A stretch of 11,558 nucleotides of DNA, taken from NCBI GenBank assembly GCA_013202635.1, contig JABMRO010000008.1, positions 1 to 11,558 of the forward strand. The letters are read 5' to 3'. This DNA comes from Planctomycetota bacterium. GTDB taxonomy: Bacteria > Planctomycetota > Phycisphaerae > Sedimentisphaerales > Anaerobacaceae. The notes beneath the pieces are model-generated. The model was not told where the DNA came from and did not search any database. It was given only the letters and a program-made list of their open reading frames with translations. A program made the position numbers and the translations under genes. Positions 1-6,363 of the stretch are shown one piece after another; the first letter of the stretch is position 1; every line of letters starts with the position of its first letter.

Positions 1-110
1 CCGGAACCATGCTCGCAAACGGGTACGCAACACCATTGGACCGACGGCCATAACTGCCAGAGCTTCACACGAAGCTCCATTATATAGAAACATGTTTCTT
101 TTACATACCT

Positions 111-123
111 CCTGAGAATCAGG
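111..123. promoter_or_regulatory. small palindrome upstream of PIN gene
   Basis: CCTGA-GAA-TCAGG is a perfect 5-bp inverted repeat with a 3-base centre, about 20 bases before the PIN-domain gene start. Toxin-antitoxin promoters are usually bound by their own antitoxin at such palindromes, so it could be an operator. It is short enough to be chance, and no clear -35/-10 pair was seen beside it. Confidence 0.2.
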
Positions 124-145
124 TGAGGGCCGAACAAGATTGAGT

Positions 146-556
146 ATGACCACTTTTTTGATAGATTCTGACACATTTTCCTACTTTTTAGGAAAGGACA
201 AAAAAGTAAGCCACAAATTGCGGGATGTTCTGAACAATAATGCAGAGATATTGATTTGTCCTGTAGTCCTTTATGAAGTAAGACGTGGTCTATATCAAAA
301 GAAAATGACGAGAGAGTTATGTTTCTTCAATAAGCTTATCAGCTTCCATAGTTGGCGTGAATTCAGCATCGAGACTTGGAACAAAGGAGCTGAATTGTGG
401 GCTGAATGCAGAATGAGGGGACAACCAACAGGGGAGGGATTGGATGGCGATGTTTTAATTGCCGCTCAGGCTTATGAACATAATGCTACTGTTGTAACCC
501 ACAATCATAAGCACTTTGACTTTCTTGGAGTTCCTTGGGTGGACTGGTTAATCTAA
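146..556 (+). CDS. PIN-domain (VapC-like) ribonuclease
   Basis: This 136-residue protein has the full PIN-domain signature and a usual VapC length. The family consists of Mg2+-dependent RNases, most often the toxins of VapBC toxin-antitoxin pairs. Visible acidic residues are D7 (LIDSDTF), E44 (LYEVRRG), and D100 and D102 (GLDGDVLIAAQA), followed by the THNHKHF motif (T118, N120, F124) that usually closes the active site. The start is uncertain. ATG at 146 gives a natural N-terminus, but TTG at 140 is better spaced from the GGTGAGGG-like stretch at 122-129 and would add two residues. No antitoxin ORF is visible just upstream. The frame whose TGA (141-143) overlaps the start has no usable initiation codon, and two other short frames run off the window edge. 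It is therefore an orphan toxin, a free-standing PIN nuclease, or a pair whose antitoxin lies to the left. Family assignment is firm; the toxin role is inferred. Confidence 0.87.
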   Translation: MTTFLIDSDTFSYFLGKDKKVSHKLRDVLNNNAEILICPVVLYEVRRGLYQKKMTRELCFFNKLISFHSWREFSIETWNKGAELWAECRMRGQPTGEGLDGDVLIAAQAYEHNATVVTHNHKHFDFLGVPWVDWLI

Positions 557-685
557 GAAAAAGCAGTTAAGTCTATTTGTGTAATCTCACATCCCTCTCA
601 TCTTTCAATTTAAAGCGCCCAGGAGGCCATTTAAACGGCGAACTCGTCCTGAGGGATATCTAATTAGCCTTGATTTTCAAATAGC

Positions 686-718
686 AAAAAAAGACCCTTG
701 ATATTGCTATCAAAGGTC
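686..718 (-). terminator. intrinsic terminator, minus strand
   Basis: The arms at 693-703 and 708-718 (GACCCTTGATA / TATCAAAGGTC) pair over 11 positions with one C/A mismatch and a TTGC loop. On the minus strand the stem runs straight into seven T residues (686-692). This is a canonical Rho-independent terminator. It lies about 60 bases past the stop of the small minus-strand ORF at 780-968, the only candidate gene it could serve. Confidence 0.75.
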
Positions 719-779
719 TCAACCCTAAGTCCCTCGGCTTAATTGCTTAAGCTCAAGTGCTACATTGGTTTACGAAAAC

Positions 780-968
780 TCACGTTAAGAGAATGTGTCT
801 TATGCCGGGTTTTCTAACCTGCCGGGCTTGATGATACCCACCCTGAGCCGGGCCGCAATGACAGATAATTGGCCACCTTTTAGCTTCATCATTGATGTGC
901 TGGTTGATAAAGGCCTCGGTTTCAATTCTCGCCTTGTGACCTATTTTGATTATATCTTGAGTATTCAT
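780..968 (-). CDS. small hypothetical protein (62 aa)
   Basis: The family was not recognised. The ORF begins MNTQDIIKIGHKAR and ends KPGIRHILLT. It is basic overall, with an amphipathic N-terminal half and a CHC pair near the middle (IICHCGPAQGG), and it has no signal peptide or membrane span. The chosen ATG (968) has an AAGAAAGAG purine stretch 7 bases upstream, a fair ribosome binding site. Upstream in-frame codons up to 992 lack one. Support comes from this site, sensible codon use and the strong minus-strand terminator just past its stop. Against it are the small size, the lack of a homologue I can name, and a similarly long ORF on the opposite strand (795-986). It could be a real small gene or a remnant of a longer one. 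Confidence 0.4.
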   Translation of the reverse strand: MNTQDIIKIGHKARIETEAFINQHINDEAKRWPIICHCGPAQGGYHQARQVRKPGIRHILLT

Positions 969-1099
969 TATGCGGCTCTTTCTTAAAGTCAAATTTAATA
1001 ATTACTGAAATCTGTTGTCTTCGTTTATATAGACGTTTCTACCGGCTTTTTTATTCGCAATTTTTGTAAAAATTCCTCAATGCTCGATTTTTCCGGACC

Positions 1100-1127
1100 T
1101 TGCAAATCGATGATTATAAGTTATATT
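1100..1127 (+). promoter_or_regulatory. candidate sigma-70-type promoter for small membrane gene
   Basis: TTGCAA (1100-1105), a 16-base spacer and TATATT (1122-1127) resemble a housekeeping promoter. Transcription would start near 1134, giving a leader of about 95 bases before the ATG at 1231. The surroundings are AT-rich, so chance matches are likely; only position and orientation support it. Confidence 0.35.
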
Positions 1128-1230
1128 TTATATAGGGGAAGTTGCATTAACAACGCTCGGGGAAGAGAAAATTTACCTGCCGGAAAAAACCTGCATAATC
1201 ACAGGCTTAAAAGAAATGGAGGGGTAAAAG

Positions 1231-1344
1231 ATGAGAGGGTTGATAAAGATATTCTCTGAAGCAGCATTATTTCTTGGGACACTTGTTATTGTATATTTCT
1301 GGTTGAGTTTTCTTATCATTAACCTTTGGTCGATTGTAAAGTAA
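1231..1344 (+). CDS. 37-residue single-pass membrane protein
   Basis: This small ORF starts MRGLIKIFSEAALFLG and ends NLWSIVK. Residues about 11-33 are almost entirely hydrophobic (LFLGTLVIVYFWLSF and following), enough for one transmembrane helix, with basic residues at both ends (R2, K6, K37). The start is well marked: GGAGGGG at 1218-1224 lies 6 bases before the ATG, one of the strongest ribosome binding sites in the window. An earlier ATG at 1215 stops after three codons. A candidate promoter lies upstream and a hairpin terminator begins about 30 bases after the stop, so it looks like a monocistronic unit converging on the TM-helix channel gene. Function is unknown; small membrane proteins of this size often modulate larger membrane complexes. 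Confidence is limited by length only. Confidence 0.6.
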   Translation: MRGLIKIFSEAALFLGTLVIVYFWLSFLIINLWSIVK

Positions 1345-1376
1345 ATAAATGATATGGTCCGGATTATATAATGCAA

Positions 1377-1406
1377 AAGGGCTGTAAGCTAATGCTCACA
1401 GCCCTT
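1377..1406. terminator. bidirectional hairpin terminator between convergent genes
   Basis: AAGGGCTGT (1377-1385) pairs perfectly with ACAGCCCTT (1398-1406). A further AGC/GCT pairing lies inside after one mismatch, with a TAAT loop. The minus-strand read continues into TTTT, which suits the end of the channel gene (stop at 1452). The plus-strand read continues TTCGTTCATT, which suits the 37-residue gene. Confidence 0.65.
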
Positions 1407-1451
1407 CGTTCATTGTACCCGTTTTACTAACCTATCCTGGTCCGGACGAAT

Positions 1452-2168
1452 TCAATTGTAAACTTCTTCCTTGTTGTAGGCATTCTGCCCACTTTGTTTT
1501 TGTCGCCATTCGTTGAGATACTTTGCCGCCGTATCTCTTCCGCCCAGCCCGAAAGCCAAAGCCAATGCAAGGCAAAAGCCGCCAAGGATGATATTGAATG
1601 TAGTTGTTACCAGAAGCGTTGCTATGCCGAGCTCTTTCAGCGAAATCGTCCCCGCAAAGATAATAATAGCCCATCGGCTCACCGCCGCTAACATCTCCGG
1701 CTTGGGCAAAGATGCATTGCCACCCGCCGTGCGAACGATGCCCGAGACAAAGTTTGCCAGAAACATTCCAACTACCAGAACGAACAAGGCCGCAATGACA
1801 TTCGGAATGAAAGCAAACAAGCTCTCGAGAACGCTTGATGCCTGGGGCAAACCCAGCGCGTTGACCACCATGACCAGCACCATAATAATTACCAGCCAAT
1901 ACACCAGACTGCTCAGAACATCGTTGGCGGAAGTTTTCAAGCCCCCTTTGCTCAAAATCTCCGATATGCCCGCCTTGTCTGCCAGTTTGTCGAACTGTAT
2001 CGCCTTCAGACCCCGACTTACTATCCGTTTTAGTGTCTTGGCTACCATCCAGCCTACGGTCAGGATGATTAGCGCCCCAATAAGCGTAGGCATATAACCG
2101 GCTAATTTGGTCAGCATTTCACTAACCGGTGCCACAATAAGACTGTTCCATTCTATCGCTGCCAACAT
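1452..2168 (-). CDS. CmpX/MscS-like TM-helix-repeat membrane protein
   Basis: A 238-residue inner-membrane protein of the family with conserved TM_helix repeats, annotated as CmpX-type or mechanosensitive-channel-like. About five hydrophobic segments are visible, near residues 24-45, 86-106, 117-146, 163-180 and 184-208. Two show the repeat pattern: MPTLIGALIILTVGWMVAK and IPNVIAALFVLVVGMFLAN. The end carries the diagnostic glycine-rich motif ALAFGLGGRDTAAKYLNEW (about 203-221) followed by a polar tail. In characterised relatives these proteins affect envelope tension or ion flux, but they lack the large cytoplasmic MscS beta domain, so channel activity is inferred. The start is set by GGAGGT (2175-2180) 6 bases upstream of the ATG; the frame stays open for 27 more codons without a comparable site. 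It appears monocistronic, ending at the shared hairpin at 1377-1406. Confidence 0.9.
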   Translation of the reverse strand: MLAAIEWNSLIVAPVSEMLTKLAGYMPTLIGALIILTVGWMVAKTLKRIVSRGLKAIQFDKLADKAGISEILSKGGLKTSANDVLSSLVYWLVIIMVLVMVVNALGLPQASSVLESLFAFIPNVIAALFVLVVGMFLANFVSGIVRTAGGNASLPKPEMLAAVSRWAIIIFAGTISLKELGIATLLVTTTFNIILGGFCLALALAFGLGGRDTAAKYLNEWRQKQSGQNAYNKEEVYN

Positions 2169-2324
2169 TTTTGTACCTCCAAAATAAATTGTTAGTATTC
2201 GCTTCGCGTTTTTACACCGTTCCACCAATATTCGGCGGTTTCCACACACGGGCTGAGGACATTTCTTTATTGCCCGGAATCAATGCGAAAAAGGCGATTT
2301 TATATTTAATGTGAATTATTTTCG

Positions 2325-2413
2325 GACCCAAAAACCTCTATTCCAGGCACATCTAAAAAAACTATAGTGTTTGTATCGGACCTGCCAATCGATACAACTG
2401 CCGATTTTGGGTC
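2325..2413. repeat. nested inverted repeats in the 2169-2523 gap
   Basis: An outer pair GACCCAAAA (2325-2333) / TTTTGGGTC (2405-2413) encloses a perfect hairpin TTGTATCG (2371-2378) / CGATACAA (2390-2397) with an 11-base loop. On the minus strand the inner hairpin is followed, after nine bases, by seven T residues. It could therefore serve as the 3' end of the HTH transcript or as a structured leader of the downstream channel gene. Otherwise nothing gene-like was seen between 2169 and 2523. Confidence 0.35.
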
Positions 2414-2523
2414 GAGAGATGAAATAAATAGTATAGAAGGGCCTCATAACCTATCTGCATGTGAGATGCACCGCTTTACCTCACTTACCATTGATTGCTT
2501 CAACCACGCCGAGTAGTTAGGGC

Positions 2524-2613
2524 TTATTCATTTGCTGGTGCTTCAAAAAACGCTCTTATCTCAGGGACATCTTCCGCCAACTGCCTCCATTTGCTTGAGC
2601 ATTTTACTTTTTT
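2524..2613 (-). other. slippery heptamer and -1-frame tail of HTH gene
   Basis: The HTH gene's last sense codons read TCA AAA AAG followed by TAA. This contains the heptamer A-AAA-AAG (2607-2613), phased as X-XXY-YYZ as in dnaX and several insertion-sequence frameshift sites. A -1 slip there avoids the stop and adds 27 codons, beginning VKCSSKWRQLAED and ending FFEAPANE, before TAA at 2524-2526. The tail is protein-like. No strong downstream stem-loop was seen, and the nearest upstream GGAG is about 20 bases away, farther than is optimal. A one-base deletion in the A-run (mutation or assembly error) would leave the same picture. Confidence 0.35.
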
Positions 2614-3218
2614 GAACATTTCTTCGCCGTGTACTCCAGCAGAACTTTTAGCTCCTTCCATCCGGGATTTTCAGGGTTGTCCTGTAACGAGCCTGGTATA
2701 TGGAAGGCGGCGGCTGGATGCTCGGTAAACCGGCCGTTTCCATCAAGCCAGCTCTTGTTTACCTTCCAGTAACCATTTAATTTCCCTATCTCTATTTTCT
2801 TAAGCACGTTGCACTTTGGCAGCTTCTCATCGTCACCGCGTTCACGCAGTGCCAAATCGATTCCATCACCCTTAACTCTCGGATGCAGTTGTGCGTAAAC
2901 CTGCTGTCCCAGATACAGGTTGGTATATTTGCTTCTTTTCTTACTAATACAGCCAAAGCGTTGACAGATTTCTTTTCCAATAGAAATGTTGCGACTCTTC
3001 TCGGAAGTTCTTGCTTCACTCATGTAATGGGTCATCTGCTCGAATGATAGAACCCAGTCTCTCAGGCGTTCTCTGTCAAATAGAATCTTGCCGAAAGGCA
3101 GGACCGAGTGTGGAATCTTCTTTTCACCCACCAGATGCAATACGTCTTTCTCACCACATTTGAGAAATTCGGCCGCTCCTTCGGTGTCGAAGAATCCCCG
3201 ATTACCCTTTTTATCCAT
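2604..3218 (-). CDS. helix-turn-helix (excisionase-fold) protein, unknown role
   Basis: A 204-residue protein with an N-terminal HTH_17/excisionase-like DNA-binding domain at about residues 8-56. The pattern is GFFDTEGAAEFLKCGEKDVLHLV, then a turn, then a wing with GKILFDRERLRDWV, as in MerR-type winged helices. The remaining 150 residues are not recognised. They are basic and Cys-containing (YLGQQVYAQLHPRVKGDG, then LNGYWKVNKSWLDG), so this is larger than a plain excisionase. The start is set by AGGAGG 6 bases before the ATG. A perfect 11-bp inverted repeat ends right at that ribosome binding site, suggesting autoregulation. The reading frame stops on a slippery A-AAA-AAG site with a 27-codon continuation in the -1 frame, so the native product may be 231 residues. 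It lies 124 bases downstream of the secreted protease gene on the same strand; co-transcription is possible. No integrase or phage gene is nearby, so a transcription regulator is the best guess. Confidence 0.7.
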   Translation of the reverse strand: MDKKGNRGFFDTEGAAEFLKCGEKDVLHLVGEKKIPHSVLPFGKILFDRERLRDWVLSFEQMTHYMSEARTSEKSRNISIGKEICQRFGCISKKRSKYTNLYLGQQVYAQLHPRVKGDGIDLALRERGDDEKLPKCNVLKKIEIGKLNGYWKVNKSWLDGNGRFTEHPAAAFHIPGSLQDNPENPGWKELKVLLEYTAKKCSKK

Positions 3219-3229
3219 TTCCTGCCTCC

Positions 3230-3267
3230 TTTTGTTGCTTACAGTACTTTCATTGGAAGCAACAAAA
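3230..3267. repeat. 11-bp perfect inverted repeat at HTH gene start
   Basis: TTTTGTTGCTT (3230-3240) and AAGCAACAAAA (3257-3267) are exact inverted copies separated by 16 bases. On the minus strand the second arm abuts the AGGAGG ribosome binding site of the HTH gene. It may be an operator for that DNA-binding protein or an mRNA hairpin controlling its translation. It lacks a T-run directly after the stem, which argues against a terminator for the protease gene. A 9-base half-site (GCAACAAAA) recurs at 6284-6292 in the protease leader. Confidence 0.55.
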
Positions 3268-3342
3268 TACTAAAACGTCGTAGCCGGGGTACACGGTCGC
3301 TTTAAACGGATGCCAATCAGCTTAGCTGTTTCAGTAAAGAAA

Positions 3343-6252
3343 TCAGAATTCATACGCTCCCATATCTACATTGCCGTTGGTGATGCGTGGATTTCCGTCA
3401 AGGTCGATCTCAAATGGATCTATGTCACTGTGTGGGTATCCAGTATTTACACAAGGGGAATTGACTTGAAGATGGTAATCTCCATTGTCCGGATCAACGA
3501 ACAGCGGGTCCACATCTATGTTACTATCACCGATAAGACCTCCCTGTACGTTGCTGTAAGAGACAGTCGCACCACCTTTAACTTGTTCAGGAGAGTTGTC
3601 CCAGACGATACAATTTTCGAGCGTCATGGATCCGGATGCAAAATCCAGTGCTGCCCCATTGGTCGATGTGTTCCCGACAAATGTGCAGTTTCTCAATGTC
3701 GGACGGCTTACTTGATCGTGGCAGGTTGTTGGGATCGGTGGGCATATTGTAATACAATGCATCCTGTTCTTATCACGATCCCAATAGCAGCTTTCATAGC
3801 ATCGAGGAATCGGTGGGCACAATGACCAAATCCAGAGAGTACATCTACCGGTGACAGGATCTCTACGTGCGCAGATTCGCTCAGGTCGGCAAATGCTGCA
3901 TATGCGAGTGGAGTCACTGTAAACTGCGCCTCCGGAGTTCTGTGCGGAGTTATTGGTGAAGACAGAACAGATGATATTTGGGCCACTGCCGGAATTGTAG
4001 ATGGCGCCCCCTTCACCAGTACTGCCATCTGGAATTCCGGCGGTGTTATTATTGAACTTGCAAGCTATGATCTTTGGATTGCTGACGTTGTTATAGAAGG
4101 CACCACCTTTTGAGACTGCCGTATTGTTGCTGAATACACAGCTCCGTATGGTCGGATCACTACCTCCAGTGCAGTAAATGGCGCCGCCCATATTGTGGAA
4201 TCCATTAACGATGGTTATTCCCTCAACAATAGAGGAACGAGTTTCGTCCGTGTGGAAATAGAAACCGCGGTGGTGTTCTTCTGGACTTCCCTGGCAGTCT
4301 ATGATGCACGCCTCGGCACCGCTTTCACTTGCCAGAGTAATCGCCTTTCCTCTAAAGTCGATATCGCGATTGCTGTTACCTGTATATGTACCCGAACGTA
4401 CTATGACAACCTGTCCGTCCGCGGTGGCATCCACTGCCTCTTGAATTGCCGGGTGATCGTCGGGTACATATAGGGGTCGCATGTCACGCAGCTCGAGGTT
4501 CCAGACGTTACCGACGTTGCTGGTTCTGTTTATTGAGGTAAGAGTTCGGACTCTCAAGATCGGATAGTTTGCATCAACCGAATTGACGTCGACTGTGTAT
4601 TCAGTTTCGGACTGACACCCTGTGAAGGCAAAAATCCCATTTGGACCGGTCTCGTCAGACAGCAAATCATTAGGATCGGTGTTGGACTTAGCGAAAACGG
4701 TAATGCCAGGCACAGGCCTACTGCTGGCATCGAGTACGCGCCCGCTGACGATCTCACCGAAGTCCTCAGGGAAGATGTTGTATACACAGGTCAACACTGT
4801 GTCGTAGCTCCAATCCGCTTCCCAGCACTCCGGGTATTGACAGTTCGGATCGTCTTCTGCGCATTGGCACCATTTGCAGTAATGAGATATGTCAGGTAGA
4901 ATAAGCTGATACCATATCGCTTCGCAATCCTGCGGAAACTTCGATCCTCCCATGTTCAGATGGTGATAGATAGCGGATGAATCGAAGCCGTAACCATCGC
5001 ACACGACAGCGTGGTCGCTCTGCTGGCTATTGTGGAGCCCTTTGATCGCAAGAATCACAGGTTTTCCCGCATCCAAATTCGGATTTATCATTTCCATGAG
5101 GGATGCACCGATATTCACTGTATTGCTGTCCTGTACATTGAGTCCTACAATTGCATTCATATAATTGAAGGAATTGATAAAAGCGGAGGGTGCATCTACA
5201 GTGGATGCGCTGGAACCTTCTGGTGAGTACTGCATTCCAACCGAAATCCCTGCATCATAGCAGAGAGCTCCGATTGCCTTACATTGAGTCGGATCGCCAC
5301 ACACGGGCGATGCGAGCATATTTTCCCAATCATAAGGGCCACCATTTCCATCACCGCCCCGCGTCCAAGCCTTTTCCGACTGCCATTGGTCTCCGTATTT
5401 TACTTGAATGTTGAACTCTTGCTTACCGATGCCATCCCGAGGCCATTCATAGTACCGCATTACCTGTGCCATCGCTGTAGCGACACATCCGGATGGGTAA
5501 TTATTCGGATCGCCATAGGTACCGGGGACACCTGAATACTCTGCCGGTAAAAGATAGTCACATGGATCCCCTGGATCACTTGGAGGTGTGTAGAAGTTAT
5601 AGCACGCAACCCCGCTATCAACCATGTGGGTACCCTTCACATCAGTTGTTTCCATCCAGCAAGTTGTCTGGTCCCATCTGGTCTTAACCAACGGCGCAAC
5701 GCGAAGGTCATCAATCTGACCTGTTGTCACGCTCATCAAGCGCACTTCGGCGGGGAAAGCGGTCGCCCCTTCGATCAGACGGTGCCATTTCCGTTGGGTA
5801 TCGGTCTGCTGTCCGTCGGTTTCCGTGGTTGCAAGGTCGATGGCGACTGTATTGAGCGATGTCTGCTGATCCAATATTGTGGCTATACTAAGTCGTCGAT
5901 TAACGTCATTTATTAGCAAAGCAGCTAACGGATTGTCAGGGGATGGATCGTAAGTGCCGTTTTGAGCGAATCCCATAATAGGCTCAATACGGTCGTCAGA
6001 AGGGACGATAACAAAACCCGAAGGATCGAGCGAAACTATATAGTACAGAATGTCCCCTGTCTCATTCGCGAAGGCCTCAACACATATAATATCTCGACTC
6101 AATCGGGTCCCCAGTGGCCTTGGACGTGTACTGAGCCAGCCCCTGACGGCAATGGCAGCTTCCTCTGCCGTGGTGGGCCGGGCCTCAGCACCGACGCAAA
6201 AGAATTGCGAGGTGATAAGAAGTAATGTTATGTATAAAACAGTAGATTTCAT
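3343..6252 (-). CDS. secreted C10 (streptopain-like) protease with beta-helix
   Basis: A 969-residue exported protein. A signal peptide (about residues 1-24, ending GAEA) is followed by a Spi-type C10 propeptide (about 25-130) that keeps the enzyme inactive until removed. A peptidase C10 domain (about 185-490) follows: catalytic Cys256 in SGCVATAMAQVMRYYEWP, His414 in SDHAVVCDGYG and Asn433 in HLNMGGS. In streptopain the Asn is followed by Trp; here it is Met434. After a Cys cluster (459-489) come a carboxypeptidase-regulatory-like beta-sandwich (about 499-557) and a right-handed beta-helix (about 596-875) with repeats of the type GGAIYN / C.F.NN. The planctomycete tail NSPCVNTG through VDMGAYEF closes it. 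Residues about 780-846 form a Cys-rich insert inside the helix. The start has GAAGGA 6 bases upstream; 25 further open codons lack a signal sequence. Likely an extracellular protease that binds glycans or surfaces through the beta-helix; substrate unknown. Confidence 0.92.
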   Translation of the reverse strand: MKSTVLYITLLLITSQFFCVGAEARPTTAEEAAIAVRGWLSTRPRPLGTRLSRDIICVEAFANETGDILYYIVSLDPSGFVIVPSDDRIEPIMGFAQNGTYDPSPDNPLAALLINDVNRRLSIATILDQQTSLNTVAIDLATTETDGQQTDTQRKWHRLIEGATAFPAEVRLMSVTTGQIDDLRVAPLVKTRWDQTTCWMETTDVKGTHMVDSGVACYNFYTPPSDPGDPCDYLLPAEYSGVPGTYGDPNNYPSGCVATAMAQVMRYYEWPRDGIGKQEFNIQVKYGDQWQSEKAWTRGGDGNGGPYDWENMLASPVCGDPTQCKAIGALCYDAGISVGMQYSPEGSSASTVDAPSAFINSFNYMNAIVGLNVQDSNTVNIGASLMEMINPNLDAGKPVILAIKGLHNSQQSDHAVVCDGYGFDSSAIYHHLNMGGSKFPQDCEAIWYQLILPDISHYCKWCQCAEDDPNCQYPECWEADWSYDTVLTCVYNIFPEDFGEIVSGRVLDASSRPVPGITVFAKSNTDPNDLLSDETGPNGIFAFTGCQSETEYTVDVNSVDANYPILRVRTLTSINRTSNVGNVWNLELRDMRPLYVPDDHPAIQEAVDATADGQVVIVRSGTYTGNSNRDIDFRGKAITLASESGAEACIIDCQGSPEEHHRGFYFHTDETRSSIVEGITIVNGFHNMGGAIYCTGGSDPTIRSCVFSNNTAVSKGGAFYNNVSNPKIIACKFNNNTAGIPDGSTGEGGAIYNSGSGPNIICSVFTNNSAQNSGGAVYSDSTRICSICRPERICARRDPVTGRCTLWIWSLCPPIPRCYESCYWDRDKNRMHCITICPPIPTTCHDQVSRPTLRNCTFVGNTSTNGAALDFASGSMTLENCIVWDNSPEQVKGGATVSYSNVQGGLIGDSNIDVDPLFVDPDNGDYHLQVNSPCVNTGYPHSDIDPFEIDLDGNPRITNGNVDMGAYEF

Positions 6253-6334
6253 AATATGTCCTTCTATAAAAAGGTGTTCTTTCGCAACAAAATTACGTTG
6301 ATTATTATATAAATCAGAATTCCTCACACTCCTA

Positions 6335-6363
6335 AAAATATAAAGATTTCATCTTAATGTCAA
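6335..6363 (-). promoter_or_regulatory. candidate sigma-70-type promoter for C10 protease gene
   Basis: On the minus strand TTGACA (6358-6363) is followed by a 17-base spacer and TATTTT (6335-6340); TATATT also occurs at 15-base spacing. The perfect -35 hexamer and location, giving a leader of about 75 bases before the ATG at 6252, make this a good candidate. Confidence 0.5.

Noticed and set aside
2..115. Open frames reaching the left edge as a VapB antitoxin
   Set aside because: The visible residues do not resemble a VapB C-terminus, and the stop is about 30 bases short of the usual overlap with the toxin start.
1432..2097. Long ORFs overlapping the channel gene on both strands (1432-1899 minus, 1513-2097 plus)
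   Set aside because: Both are shadows of the well-supported TM-helix protein at 1452-2168, with no ribosome binding site or domain.
3310..6301. About ten ORFs of 60-170 codons antisense to or inside the protease gene
   Set aside because: All lie within a single 969-codon gene with continuous recognisable domains; their translations show no known motif.
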